Below, piece after piece: positions 8,174 through 16,946 of a stretch of 64,000 nt of DNA. The stretch is from Saccharopolyspora indica (GTDB lineage Bacteria > Actinomycetota > Actinomycetes > Mycobacteriales > Pseudonocardiaceae). The stretch is from positions 119,922 through 183,921 of the forward strand of contig NZ_JAQGLB010000018.1 in NCBI RefSeq assembly GCF_027853965.1. Direction: 5' to 3'. Position 1 is the stretch's first letter. Each line of letters starts with the position of its first letter. The notes below the pieces were generated by a model. It was not told the origin of the DNA and ran no database searches. It was given only the letters and a program-made list of their open reading frames with translations. Made by a program: the position numbers and the translations under genes.

Positions 8174-8920
8174 GTGGGAAAGCTGCACAACAAGGTGGCG
8201 ATCGTGACCGGCGGGTCGCGGGGGATCGGGGCGGCGTCGGCGCTGGCGCTGGCCGACGAAGGAGCCGACGTCGCGATCAGCTACTCGTCCTCGGCGGATC
8301 AGGCCGAGGCCGTGGTCGCCGATCTGGAGGCGAAGGGAGTGCGCGCGGCGGCCTTCCGGGCCGACCAGGCGGATGCGGCGCAGGCGGCCGGGCTGATGCA
8401 CGACGTGGTCCAGCACTTCGGGAAGCTGGACGTCCTGGTCAACAACGCGGCCGCAAGTGGTGGTGGCCTCGTCGACAGCGAGCACGTCGACCAGGCCGCC
8501 ATCGACCGACAGCTCGCCGTCAACTACACCGGCGTGGTGGCCGGGATCCAGGCGGCGGTGCCGTTGCTGCCCGATGGCGGGCGGATCGTCAGCATCAGCT
8601 CTGGTGCGGCTGCCCGGGCGGGCTTCCAGGGGATGGCGCACTACGCGGCCACGAAGTCGGCGCTCGAGGGCTTCAGCCGGGGCGCCGCCCGCGATCTGGC
8701 GCCCCGGGGCATCACGGTCAACGTCATCCAGCCCGGGTTCATCGACACCGAAGGAAATCCCGCCGACGGCCCGGCCGCAGCCGTGTTCCTCCCGACGACG
8801 GCGATCGGGCGCTACGGCAGGCCGGAGGAGATCGCCGCAGGCGTCGTCTTCCTCGCCAGCCCGCAAGCCTCCTACGTCACCGGCGCAGTGCTGAGGATCG
8901 ACGGCGGATACGGCGCATAG
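8174..8920 (+). CDS. Short-chain dehydrogenase/reductase (SDR)
   Basis: A 248-residue classical SDR oxidoreductase. It has the NAD(P) motif TGGSRGIG (residues ~12-19), NNAA (~90), the catalytic serine in SISSG, YxxxK in YAATK, and the C-terminal IDGGYGA ending of the FabG-like group. An arginine after the glycine motif suggests NADPH. The start is GTG 8174 with a GGGAAG-type ribosome site. Transcription should start near 8135 from the promoter at 8100-8128, under the divergent TetR repressor. The arrangement is that of a ligand-inducible detoxification reductase; the substrate is unknown. Confidence 0.9.
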   Translation: MGKLHNKVAIVTGGSRGIGAASALALADEGADVAISYSSSADQAEAVVADLEAKGVRAAAFRADQADAAQAAGLMHDVVQHFGKLDVLVNNAAASGGGLVDSEHVDQAAIDRQLAVNYTGVVAGIQAAVPLLPDGGRIVSISSGAAARAGFQGMAHYAATKSALEGFSRGAARDLAPRGITVNVIQPGFIDTEGNPADGPAAAVFLPTTAIGRYGRPEEIAAGVVFLASPQASYVTGAVLRIDGGYGA

Positions 8921-9026
8921 CCCGGCCCCGCGGCTGACGGCGGACGGCCGCGGCGCAGGAGTGCGGTCCCCTGCTGCCACGCAGCCGTCCGCCACCCTCC
9001 GGCCCGTCGGACGTGGCGCTGGACAC

Positions 9027-9040
9027 ACTGACCGGTCGGT
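9027..9040. promoter_or_regulatory. Candidate TetR-type operator/promoter of the MBL-fold gene
   Basis: ACTGACCGGTCGGT is a near-perfect 14-bp palindrome of the GACCGGTC type commonly bound by TetR repressors, 60 bp before the MBL-fold gene. A weak promoter, CTGACC-N17-TACGTC (9028-9056), overlaps it. Confidence 0.4.
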
Positions 9041-9099
9041 ATGCCTGTGGTACGTCTACTTGGACGCCTCCGAACGGGGGCGGGCTCGGAGGTGTGGTC

Positions 9100-10122
9100 A
9101 TGGGCGACTCACGGCACGAGTGGATGCGGCCCGGCGCGCACGAGGTCGCGCCCGGCGTGCACCGGATCCCGCTGCCCCTTCCCAACGACGGCCTGCGGGC
9201 GGTCAACGTCTACGCGATCGCCGACGGCGATGCGCTCACCCTCGTCGACGGCGGCTGGGCGCTGGCCGAAGCCCGCGAACAGCTCAGCGCCGGGCTGCGC
9301 CAGATCGGCGCCGGGCTCGGCGACATCCGGCGGTTCCTGGTCACCCACGCGCACCGCGACCACTACACGCAGGCGGTGGCCCTGCGGCGGGAGTACGGAT
9401 CCCGGGTGCTGCTGGGCGAAGGCGAGCGGCCGACGCTCCAGGTCCTGATGCGGCCGGACCACGTGGCGCTGGAGAAGCAGGTCGAGCTGCTGGCCGGGTG
9501 CGGCGCGAAACCCGTGCTGGACGCGGTGATCGCCCTCCGCGGCGAGAAGCCCCGGACCGCGGGCTGGGAGGAACCCGACGAGTGGATCACCGAGTCCACC
9601 GACGTCGGCCTGACCGACCGGCCGCTGCGCGCGCTGCCGACTCCCGGCCACACCCGCGGCCACGTGGTGTTCATCGACGACGGGACCGGCCTGCTGTTCG
9701 CCGGGGACCACGTGCTGCCGCACATCACCCCGTCCATCGGCTTCGAACAGGCCCCGAGCGAACTTCCGCTGCGCGACTACATGGCCTCGTTGCGGCTGGT
9801 CCGCGCCCTGCCGGACATGCGGCTGCTGCCCGCGCACGGCCCGGTCACCGACAGCGCGCACCAGCGCATCGACGAGCTGCTGGACCACCACGACCGCCGG
9901 CTGGCGGCGACGGCGGCGGTCGTGGCACGCGGCGCGTCCACCGCCTACGAGGTGGCCCGCGGCCTGACCTGGACCCGCCGCGAGCACGCGCTGGACGACA
10001 TGGACCCGTACAACCAGATGCTGGCGGTCCTCGAAACGGCGGCCCACCTCGACGTCCTGGTCCTCCAGGCCAGGCTCCGCGCGGAGACCATCGACGAGGT
10101 CAAGCACTACGTCCTGTCCTGA
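9100..10122 (+). CDS. Metallo-beta-lactamase-fold hydrolase
   Basis: A 340-residue MBL-fold protein. The zinc motif is HAHRDHY (HxHxDH, residues ~84-89), with later ligands in PTPGHTRGHV, FAGDHVLP and LLPAHGP. A C-terminal helical extension (RRLAATAAVVARGASTAYEVA...) is the winged-helix-like tail of glyoxalase-II-related and lactonase-like hydrolases that act on thioesters or lactones. ATG 9100 was chosen because GGAGG lies at 9088-9092; the open frame upstream lacks similarity. A strong hairpin follows 3 nt after the stop. Confidence 0.85.
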   Translation: MGDSRHEWMRPGAHEVAPGVHRIPLPLPNDGLRAVNVYAIADGDALTLVDGGWALAEAREQLSAGLRQIGAGLGDIRRFLVTHAHRDHYTQAVALRREYGSRVLLGEGERPTLQVLMRPDHVALEKQVELLAGCGAKPVLDAVIALRGEKPRTAGWEEPDEWITESTDVGLTDRPLRALPTPGHTRGHVVFIDDGTGLLFAGDHVLPHITPSIGFEQAPSELPLRDYMASLRLVRALPDMRLLPAHGPVTDSAHQRIDELLDHHDRRLAATAAVVARGASTAYEVARGLTWTRREHALDDMDPYNQMLAVLETAAHLDVLVLQARLRAETIDEVKHYVLS

Positions 10123-10124
10123 GC

Positions 10125-10172
10125 CCGCGGTTTCAATGGAAATCAGGCGTCCGACTTCCATTGAAACCGCGG
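10125..10172. terminator. Terminator after the MBL-fold gene
   Basis: A perfect 17-bp stem (CCGCGGTTTCAATGGAA at 10125-10141 with 10156-10172) and a 14-nt loop begin 3 nt after the stop. Confidence 0.75.
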
Positions 10173-10277
10173 AAAGGGTCCCTGGACCGAGCGATTCGTC
10201 GGCGTGTCCGGCACCCGGTACCCCGGTGCTCACCGTGGAAACTGTGGTCACGGCGGGGGTTCCGGAGCGGAGGGGTC

Positions 10278-11408
10278 ATGGCTATCGATGAGTTGACGGC
10301 GGCCGTTGATGAGCTGCCGCTGGTGGATCACCACGTGCACGGGGCGCTCCGGAGCCCTGTCGACCGGGCCGGGCTGGAGGGGATGCTCACCGAGTCGGAT
10401 CGGCCGATACCGGGGTGGATGACGCAGTTCGACTCGCAGCTGGGGTTCGCGGTGCGCCGCTGGTGCGCTCCCGTGCTCGGGCTGCCACCGCACGCCGACG
10501 CCGCCGACTACGTGGCACGGCGCGAAGAACTGGGCGTCCACGAGGTCACTTGCCGCTTGCTGGCGGCCAGCGGCGTCGAGCACTTCCTGGTGGAAACCGG
10601 CTACGAGGGCGACGCGATCCTCTCCCCCGCCGAGATGGCGGCGTCCTCCGGCGCGCGTGCGGACGAGGTCGTGCGCTTGGAGACGGTGCTGGAGGACCTC
10701 GCCCGCAGCGAGGTGAGCGCCGAGGAGCTGCCGGCCCGGTTCCCGGAGCTGCTGGCGGAGCGCACGGTCGATGCCGTGGGGCTCAAGAGCGTCGTCGCCT
10801 ACCGCTTCGGCTTCGACTTCGACCCGCAGCGCCCGTCGACCTCCGAAGTCGTCGCCGCCGCGGGACGCTGGCTGCGCACCGGAGGCCGGGTGGACGACCC
10901 GGTGCTGCTGCGGTTCCTGCTCTGGTCCGGCGTCGACCGCGGGTTGCCGCTGCAGCTGCACGCCGGGTACGGCGATCCCGACATCGAGCTGCACCGCTGC
11001 GACCCGGCGCTGCTGACCAGGTTCATCAAGCTGGTCGAACCGCACGGCGTGGACCTCTTGCTGCTGCACTGCTACCCCTACCACCGCAACGCCGGCTACC
11101 TCGCGCAGGCCTTCCCGCACGTGTACTTCGACGTGGGCCTCGCGGTGAACCACACCGGCGCGCGCTCGGCAGCGGTGGTGGCCGAATCCCTGGAGCTCGC
11201 GCCGTTCGCGAAGCTCCTGTTCTCCTCCGACGCATGGGGCCCACCGGAACTGCACCACCTCGGCGCCCTGCTGTGGCGACGCGGAATGCGCGCCGCACTG
11301 GCCCAGTGGGTGACCGCGGACGAATGGTCCGCTTCGGACGCGATCCGCGTGGCCCGGATGATCGGACGCGACAACGCCCGCCGCATCTACCGCCTGGATC
11401 AGCGATAG
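10278..11408 (+). CDS. FluG-type amidohydrolase family protein
   Basis: A 376-residue TIM-barrel metal-dependent amidohydrolase. The visible ligands are DHHVHG (HxH, residues ~18-22), LHAGYGD, LLLLHCYPYHRN and the aspartate in LLFSSDAWG. This pattern matches the N-terminal amidohydrolase domain of fungal FluG, fused there to a glutamine-synthetase-like domain; bacterial relatives often accompany such synthetases. A synthetase-like gene is at 35579-36952. The reaction is unproven; hydrolysis of an amide or gamma-glutamyl conjugate is a guess. ATG 10278 is preceded by GGAGGGG. The open frame upstream is not homologous. Confidence 0.8.
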   Translation: MAIDELTAAVDELPLVDHHVHGALRSPVDRAGLEGMLTESDRPIPGWMTQFDSQLGFAVRRWCAPVLGLPPHADAADYVARREELGVHEVTCRLLAASGVEHFLVETGYEGDAILSPAEMAASSGARADEVVRLETVLEDLARSEVSAEELPARFPELLAERTVDAVGLKSVVAYRFGFDFDPQRPSTSEVVAAAGRWLRTGGRVDDPVLLRFLLWSGVDRGLPLQLHAGYGDPDIELHRCDPALLTRFIKLVEPHGVDLLLLHCYPYHRNAGYLAQAFPHVYFDVGLAVNHTGARSAAVVAESLELAPFAKLLFSSDAWGPPELHHLGALLWRRGMRAALAQWVTADEWSASDAIRVARMIGRDNARRIYRLDQR

Positions 11409-11905
11409 CGCCTCTTGACACCACTCGGCCGGACAGCTGTGCGGTGAGATTCACAGCGGTGCGCACTTCTCCCTCGGACACCGGCACTCCGAAAACGGAA
11501 TTCGGACTCCCCGAATCCGCGTGATCCACCGCGCTATTCGGGCAGAGCACAAGAGCAACACCGACGGTGCGCGCACCATTCCCGCACTGCGGCAAATGTG
11601 GCCGAAGATCCGGAGAAAGCAGCCCAGCAATCCCCTGAACAGCACATTTACCCAAACTTCGCAGTGCACGATCAAGCTCGCACGTCCGCCTGCCCACAAC
11701 ATCGGACCCGATCGATATCGCGTTCGCGACGGGCTGTCAATTGACAAAAGTCCTGTGTTGGAGCTCTCCACGAACATCGGTTGACCCCTGATTCGGGGAT
11801 ATCAATACTGATTTCAGAACCGACCTGCGCGAACCGATGCAGGTCACGACACGGGACCACTGCTGTTCTCGCCGCACTGACAAGATCTCCCAGAGAGAGG
11901 TTGCC
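11409..11905. other. AT-richer intergenic region
   Basis: About 500 bp with lower GC than its surroundings and no recognisable gene. An 87-residue frame at 11521-11784 has no ribosome site and odd composition, so it was not called. The last 125 bp hold a good promoter for the gene at 11906. The base composition suggests acquired or decayed DNA. Confidence 0.45.
11781..11809 (+). promoter_or_regulatory. Sigma-70-type promoter
   Basis: TTGACC (11781-11786), a 17-nt spacer and AATACT (11804-11809) make a near-consensus vegetative promoter about 95 bp before the GTG at 11906. Confidence 0.55.
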
Positions 11906-12205
11906 GTGCTCAAGAACATTTCACAAGCACCGGATTTGCGAACTGGTCGACTCAGCGCTCCAGTCGCGCTGTGCGTGCTCCTCGTGGTGCTCGTCTCCGG
12001 CCTGATGCACAGCGCTGAGGAGAGCTCCGCCGCCTACGAGTCGTACGCATTCGCTGCCGAGGCCCACGCCTTCCACGAGGCCGATGACGCGGCCGACGGG
12101 GAGAACCCGGAGGCCGGACGGCCGCCGGACGACCACTACGACGAGAACGAACGGCGATCGCTCCACGACGTGCGCATCCAGGCGCTCAAGCGCCCGTTCC
12201 AGTGA
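11906..12205 (+). CDS. Small secreted or membrane-anchored acidic protein
   Basis: A 99-residue protein of unknown function. Residues ~18-36 (LSAPVALCVLLVVLVSGLM) are a signal peptide or anchor. The rest is short, charged and low in hydrophobics, rich in Glu, Asp and His (EAHAFHEADDAADGENPEAG, then DDHYDENERR), so it may be disordered or bind metal. GTG 11906 is preceded by AGAGAGG with 5-nt spacing. The promoter at 11781-11809 and the ribosome site support expression. It is convergent with the AsnC gene at 12238. I do not recognise a family. Confidence 0.55.
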   Translation: MLKNISQAPDLRTGRLSAPVALCVLLVVLVSGLMHSAEESSAAYESYAFAAEAHAFHEADDAADGENPEAGRPPDDHYDENERRSLHDVRIQALKRPFQ

Positions 12206-12237
12206 GCCGAGACCTCGCCCGGAAATGCGCCATCCTC

Positions 12238-13281
12238 TCACCCGGACCCGTCCAGGACGGGCAGGCGGAGTTCTGCCCACGGGTCGGTGGGCACGACCTC
12301 CGTGCCGCGCCCCAGGTCGTCCAGGACCCGGGTCTGCCGCTTCAGCTGGCGAAGGGTGATCGCGCGTTCTGCCAGGGACAGCGACGGCAGGCGGGCGGCC
12401 AGGCGTTCCTCCAGGCGCTGGCAGTCCTCCGGTGAGCGCAGCCAGACGATCATGACCAGGTTGTGCTCGCCGGTCACCGCGGCGCAGAACCGGATCTCCG
12501 GGAGCTCGGCCAGCGCTCGGCCGACCGCCGAGAGCTCATCGGCGGGCGCGTTGGCCCAGAAGATCGCCGAGACCGGCCACCCGGTGAGGCTCTGCGCGAC
12601 CTCGCAGCGGAGGGACACCAGTCCCCGGTCGACCAGCTTGGCCAACCGCCGCCGCGCGGTCGACGCGCTCGCCCCGGTCAGCTCGGCCAGTTCGGCCACC
12701 GTCCGCCTGCCGTCGGTGCTCAGCGCGACCATCAGGTCCCGGTCCTCCTCGGTCAGCACACCCTGCTTCGCGCGCGGAGGCGCATGCGCGGCCAACTGCG
12801 CGCGCTGCGCAGGCGACAGCGCGTTGAGCCGCCACTGCACACCCTCGCCGAAGACCGCGGTCGCGGTGTGCACGCTCGTCCGCCGCACCCCGGGGTGATG
12901 ACTGAGCTCGTCGAGCACGAACCGCGACAGCGCGGGCAGGTTCCGCGCGTTGATGAGCACCAGCAGATCGCGCCCGCTGCCGACGTGGTGCACCGAGACG
13001 ACCTGCGGCAGCCGGGCCAGCAGCACCGCGAGCCGGTCCCGCTCGCTCGGCCGGCAGTCGATCTCCACGCAGCCCAGCACGAACGCCGACGGCGCGGTGA
13101 GCCGCGCGTAGGCGGTCACCCACACCAATCCCTGCTCGGTGATGCGCTGCCAGCGGCGGGCGACGGTGCTCGGGTCCACTCCCAGCACCGACCCGATGAC
13201 CTGCCAGGAACCGCGCGGGGCGATCTGCACGGCGTTGACGAGCGACAGGTCGAGCTCGTCGAGGCTGGACGAATCTTGCAT
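12238..13281 (-). CDS. Tandem Lrp/AsnC-type transcriptional regulator
   Basis: A 347-residue protein made of two AsnC/Lrp modules. HTH1 (residues ~9-50) contains APRGSWQVIGSVLGVDPSTV and HTH2 (~182-225) contains RRTVAELAELTGASASTARR; each is followed by a RAM-like effector domain. Such two-module regulators are common in actinomycetes and typically sense amino acids or related small molecules. The ATG at 13281 has GAGGG about 7 nt upstream. It is divergent from the abgT-like transporter across 120 bp and is therefore the likely regulator of that transporter-peptidase operon. Much longer open frame upstream is antisense to abgT. Confidence 0.88.
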   Translation of the reverse strand: MQDSSSLDELDLSLVNAVQIAPRGSWQVIGSVLGVDPSTVARRWQRITEQGLVWVTAYARLTAPSAFVLGCVEIDCRPSERDRLAVLLARLPQVVSVHHVGSGRDLLVLINARNLPALSRFVLDELSHHPGVRRTSVHTATAVFGEGVQWRLNALSPAQRAQLAAHAPPRAKQGVLTEEDRDLMVALSTDGRRTVAELAELTGASASTARRRLAKLVDRGLVSLRCEVAQSLTGWPVSAIFWANAPADELSAVGRALAELPEIRFCAAVTGEHNLVMIVWLRSPEDCQRLEERLAARLPSLSLAERAITLRQLKRQTRVLDDLGRGTEVVPTDPWAELRLPVLDGSG

Positions 13282-13401
13282 GCACGAACCCTCATGTGAC
13301 GATTTCCGGCAATCCAAGCAGCGGTGCTGGTGCGCTGTCCACGCTTGCCGCCAACCGCGGTGGCCGAGCTGCGGGAAGGCACGACATCGCCCGGAGCACA
13401 C

Positions 13402-14925
13402 ATGGACACAGCGCGTACCCGGCAGACCCGGTTGGACCGGGTGTTCGCAGGCATCGAGCGGGTCGGCGGCAAGCTGCCCGAACCGTTCTTCCTGTTCGTC
13501 TACCTGCTCGCCGCGCTGGCGGTGATCTCCACCGCGGTGGCCGCCTTCGGCATCACCGTGGACGTTCCCGGCAAGGCCGAACCGGTCCCGGTGCGCGCGG
13601 TGCTCAGCTCCGAGGGACTGGTCTGGTTCCTGACAAACTTCGTGGACAACTTCATCGGCTTCCCGCCGCTGGGCACCGTGCTGGCGATGATGCTGGTGGT
13701 CGGCTTCGCCGAGCGGACGGGCTTCCTGTCCGCCGCGGTGACGCTGGTCTTCGGCCGCGCGCCGCGCTGGTTGCTGCCCTACGCGGTGGCGTTCGTGGCG
13801 TGCCAGGCGCACGTCATGTCGGATCCGTCGCTGATCGTGATCCCGCCGCTGGCGGCGCTGATGTTCAAGGCCGCGGGCCGCCACCCGGTCGCCGGCCTCA
13901 TCGGCGCTTTCGCCTGCGGCGCAACGGGTTACGGCGGCGGGATCCTGGTCGGATCGCTGGACGGGCTGCTGGTGGGCATCACCGAGAAGGCGGTCCAGAT
14001 CGCCCCGCTCGGCGTCGAGGTGCACACCCACATCGCGATGAACTACTTCTTCGCGGCCACCGCCGGGCTGCTGCTGCCGCTGGTCGGCGGGTTCCTGATC
14101 GACCGGGTCCTGGAGCCGCGGCTGGGCCCGTGGAGCGACCCCGATGGCGAGCCGACCGCGGAGCTCACCGCGCGGCAGCGCAAGGGAGTGCGCCGGGCGT
14201 TCGCGGTGCTGGTCGGCTACGCGGTGGTGGCCTTCGGCGCTTGGCTGGTGCCGGGCAGCTTCCTGCGCGGCGAGGCCGGGGAGCTGGTGCCCTCGCCGTT
14301 CCTGGACAGCATCGTGCCGCTGATCATCATCGCCTTCCTGCTGGCCGGGCTCGCCCACGGCCTGACCGCGGGCACGGTCGCCGAGCGCGCCGACGTGCCG
14401 CGGATGATGACCGAGACCGTCAAGGACATGGCGGGCTACATCGTGTTCATCTTCGTCGCCGCTCAGTTCATCGCCCTGTTCACCTGGTCGAACCTGGGCA
14501 CCCTGATCGCGATCGGCGCGGCCGACGGCCTGCGCGCCGCGCACCTGACCGGGTTCCCGGCGATCATCGTGATGGTGCTGCTGGCCACGGTGGCGAACCT
14601 GTTCATCACGTCCGGCTCGGCGCTGTGGTCGCTGCTGGCCCCGGTGATGATCCCGGCCTTCACCATCCTCGGCTACGACCCGGCCTTCATCCAGGCCGCG
14701 TACCGGATCGGCGACTCCACCACCCAGGCGGTCAGCCCGCTCAACGCCTACGTCTACATCCTGCTCAGCGTGAACCGGAAGTACCAGCCGGAAACCCAGC
14801 TGGGCACGCTGCTGGCCCGGCTGAGCGTGTTCGTGCTGCCGTTCTTCGCCATGTGGCTGCTGATCCTGGCCGTCTTCTACTTCTTCGACCTGCCGGTGGG
14901 CCCGGGTTCGGGCATCCGGCTGTAA
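13402..14925 (+). CDS. abgT: AbgT family transporter (p-aminobenzoyl-glutamate type)
   Basis: A 507-residue integral membrane protein of the AbgT family, the same length as Escherichia coli AbgT. Family features are the start DRVFAGIERVGGKLPEPFFLFVYLLA, FVACQAHVMSDPSLIVIPPL, ITSGSALWSLLAPVMIP, and YRIGDSTTQAVSPLNAY near the end. AbgT imports p-aminobenzoyl-glutamate, a folate breakdown product; other family members export sulfonamides or p-aminobenzoate. The adjacent AbgA-like peptidase favours import of the conjugate. ATG 13402 has GGAG 5 nt upstream. The gene is followed 20 nt later by the peptidase gene. Confidence 0.88.
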   Translation: MDTARTRQTRLDRVFAGIERVGGKLPEPFFLFVYLLAALAVISTAVAAFGITVDVPGKAEPVPVRAVLSSEGLVWFLTNFVDNFIGFPPLGTVLAMMLVVGFAERTGFLSAAVTLVFGRAPRWLLPYAVAFVACQAHVMSDPSLIVIPPLAALMFKAAGRHPVAGLIGAFACGATGYGGGILVGSLDGLLVGITEKAVQIAPLGVEVHTHIAMNYFFAATAGLLLPLVGGFLIDRVLEPRLGPWSDPDGEPTAELTARQRKGVRRAFAVLVGYAVVAFGAWLVPGSFLRGEAGELVPSPFLDSIVPLIIIAFLLAGLAHGLTAGTVAERADVPRMMTETVKDMAGYIVFIFVAAQFIALFTWSNLGTLIAIGAADGLRAAHLTGFPAIIVMVLLATVANLFITSGSALWSLLAPVMIPAFTILGYDPAFIQAAYRIGDSTTQAVSPLNAYVYILLSVNRKYQPETQLGTLLARLSVFVLPFFAMWLLILAVFYFFDLPVGPGSGIRL

Positions 14926-14945
14926 CCGACCGCAGAGGAGAGATG

Positions 14946-16199
14946 ATGCACTTCGACGAGCTCGTGGCGTTGCGGCGCGACTTCCACCGGTACGCCGAAC
15001 CGGCGTTCCTGGAGATCCGCACCTCCAGCATCGTCGTGTCGCGCCTGCGCGAACTGGGCCTGGAGCCGCTGACCGGGCAGCAGGCGATGCGCGCTGAGAC
15101 CGTCGTGGACTACCCCACCGCGCAGCAGCGCGAGCTGTTCGGCGAGCGCGCGGTGCGCACCGGTGCGGACGCCGAGAACGTCGCGCGCGCAATCGAGTCC
15201 GGCACCGCCGTGATCGCCGAGGTGCGCGGCAACCGCCCGGGTCCCACCTGGGGGCTGCGCTTCGACATGGACGCCCTGCCGCTGGCCGAGTCGGACAGCC
15301 CGGAGCACGCCCCTGCTGCGAACGGCTTCCGCTGCGACTACGGAGCGATGCACGCCTGCGCGCACGACGGCCACACCGCGATCGGCCTCGGCCTGGCCAG
15401 CCGGCTGGTCGCCGACGACGACTTCGCGGGAACCGCGCGGTTCCTCTTCCAGCCGGCCGAAGAAGGCGGGCGCGGCGCGGCGTCGATGCTCGCCGCAGGC
15501 GCGGTCGAAGGGGTGGACCGGTTCGTCGCCGTGCACCTCGGCCTGGACGAACCGGCGGGCAGGGTCAGCGGCGGCATCCAGGGCCTGCTGGCCACCACCA
15601 AGATGCGCGCCACCTTCACCGGCACCGCGGCGCACGCCGCCGGCGCCCCGGAGCAGGGCGCGAACGCGCTGGTCACCGCGGCGAGCGCACTGCTCAACGT
15701 GATGGCGCTACCGCGCTACTCCACCGCGGACACCCGCATCAACGTGGGCACGCTGCACGGCGGCGACAACGTCAACATCGTGCCCTCCTGGGCGCGGATG
15801 ACCCTGGAGGCCCGTTCCACGGACTCCGAGGTCAGCGCTTCGCTGACCGAGCGCATCAAGGCCGCTCTGCGCGGCTCCGGCGAAATGCACGGAGTCGCCG
15901 TCGAGGTGGTGGAGACCGGCGGTTCGGCCACGATGGACTGCGACGCGGAACTGGTCGACGCGATCAACGCCATCGCCGCGGAACTCCCGGAAGCCACCAC
16001 CGCCGACGGCTTCAAGCAGATGGGCGGCAGCGACGACGCGAGCCTGTTCGCCCGCGAAGTCCAGCGCAACGGCGGCATCGCCACCTACATGACGGTCGGC
16101 GGCGGCAACACCGCACCCCACCACAACCCCCTCTTCGACATCGACGAGCGCTCGATACCAGTCGCCCTCGACACCCTCGAACACCTCATCCGCCGCTGA
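14946..16199 (+). CDS. abgA: M20-family amidohydrolase, AbgA-like
   Basis: A 417-residue metallopeptidase of the M20 (aminobenzoyl-glutamate utilization) family. It has LRRDFHRYAEPAF as in AbgA, the metal ligands in MHACAHDGHTAIGLGLA, FQPAEEGGRGA with the catalytic/ligand glutamates, a dimerisation domain around FTGTAAHAAGAPE, and a final HHNPLFDIDE ligand region. It should cleave p-aminobenzoyl-glutamate or a similar acyl-amino acid. E. coli uses an AbgA/AbgB pair; only one subunit is present here. AGGAG at 14936-14940 favours ATG 14946 over ATG 14943. It is operonic with abgT and followed by a strong hairpin. Confidence 0.87.
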   Translation: MHFDELVALRRDFHRYAEPAFLEIRTSSIVVSRLRELGLEPLTGQQAMRAETVVDYPTAQQRELFGERAVRTGADAENVARAIESGTAVIAEVRGNRPGPTWGLRFDMDALPLAESDSPEHAPAANGFRCDYGAMHACAHDGHTAIGLGLASRLVADDDFAGTARFLFQPAEEGGRGAASMLAAGAVEGVDRFVAVHLGLDEPAGRVSGGIQGLLATTKMRATFTGTAAHAAGAPEQGANALVTAASALLNVMALPRYSTADTRINVGTLHGGDNVNIVPSWARMTLEARSTDSEVSASLTERIKAALRGSGEMHGVAVEVVETGGSATMDCDAELVDAINAIAAELPEATTADGFKQMGGSDDASLFAREVQRNGGIATYMTVGGGNTAPHHNPLFDIDERSIPVALDTLEHLIRR

Positions 16200-16205
16200 C
16201 GAGCC

Positions 16206-16258
16206 CCGGTGAAGGGCACCTTTCAGCAACATACTTGCCTAAAGGTGCCCTTCACCGG
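16206..16258. repeat. 53-bp hairpin repeat, copy 1 (bidirectional terminator)
   Basis: A perfect 18-bp stem (CCGGTGAAGGGCACCTTT at 16206-16223 with 16241-16258) closes a 17-nt loop that contains a smaller GCAA/TTGC stem. It lies between the convergent abgA-like and tetR genes and can terminate both. A second copy at 17776-17828 is identical at 49 of 53 positions, including the loop. Confidence 0.85.
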
Positions 16259-16259
16259 T

Positions 16260-16880
16260 TCACCGGATGAGCTGGTGGCGCAGGGTTTCGCAGGCCCACC
16301 GCTCCCAGCGTTCGGGGGTCCACGCCCGATCTCGCACCAGCAGCAGGTAGAGCTCCGGGCTGAGCAGGGCGAACAGGACGTCGGCCGCTTCGGGGGCGGA
16401 CAGGTCCGGCCGTGCTCCGGGCTTGGCGACCAGGGACTCCGCCGCCTCCGCGTGGACCGTGTAGCGCGGGTTCTCGCCCTTCGGCCACAGGTCGACCACT
16501 TCCGGGTCCACTGCCGCTGCTACGCGCAGCACTTCGACGATCTCCGCCACCCGTTGCAGGACTTGGCGTGTGCCCGCGACGTGGGCGCGGAGGTGGGCCT
16601 CCGCGGTCTCGGCCTCCAGCGCGTCGCGGAACCACGGGCGGTCCATCGTCGCGACCGGCTCGTCGTCGCCCGCGATCGCGGTGTCCACGACCTCCTTCAG
16701 CAGGTTCCGCTTGTTGCGGAAGGTGAAGTAGATGGTCTGCACCGCCACTCCGGCCCGGTCGGCGATGTCCTGCAGCGGCGTCGCGCCGTAGCCGCGCTCC
16801 ACGAACAGCTCGCCCGCCGCGCGCAGCATCCGCGCACGTGTCTGCCTGGCCTTCTCGGCCCGTTTGTTGACCGGACTCAT
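16260..16880 (-). CDS. TetR family regulator
   Basis: A 206-residue TetR repressor with HTH at residues ~12-58 (MLRAAGELFVERGYGATPLQDIADRAGVAVQTIYFTFRNK) and a variable C-terminal ligand domain. It is divergent from a methyltransferase gene, and the 66-bp gap contains a perfect palindromic operator (16907-16927), so it probably represses that gene and itself. The ATG at 16880 begins MSPVNKRAEKAR, a typical basic lead-in. Confidence 0.88.
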   Translation of the reverse strand: MSPVNKRAEKARQTRARMLRAAGELFVERGYGATPLQDIADRAGVAVQTIYFTFRNKRNLLKEVVDTAIAGDDEPVATMDRPWFRDALEAETAEAHLRAHVAGTRQVLQRVAEIVEVLRVAAAVDPEVVDLWPKGENPRYTVHAEAAESLVAKPGARPDLSAPEAADVLFALLSPELYLLLVRDRAWTPERWERWACETLRHQLIR

Positions 16881-16906
16881 GAGCGGAGTCTATAACTGGA
16901 GTTGAA

Positions 16907-16927
16907 CACTAGAGAGCGACTCTAGTG
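16907..16927. promoter_or_regulatory. TetR operator palindrome
   Basis: CACTAGAG-AGCGA-CTCTAGTG is a perfect 8-bp inverted repeat with a 5-nt centre in the gap between divergent tetR and methyltransferase genes. Position and size fit the site of the adjacent TetR protein. Confidence 0.7.
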
Positions 16928-16946
16928 AAATTCGGGAGGGAGTCCC

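Noticed and set aside
11521..11784. 87-residue plus-strand frame in the AT-rich gap
   Set aside because: No ribosome site, no plausible family, and the promoter at 11781 serves the next gene.
13282..15192. Upstream extension of the AsnC regulator to ~984 residues
   Set aside because: The extension is antisense to abgT and the peptidase gene; the real start with a ribosome site is at 13281.
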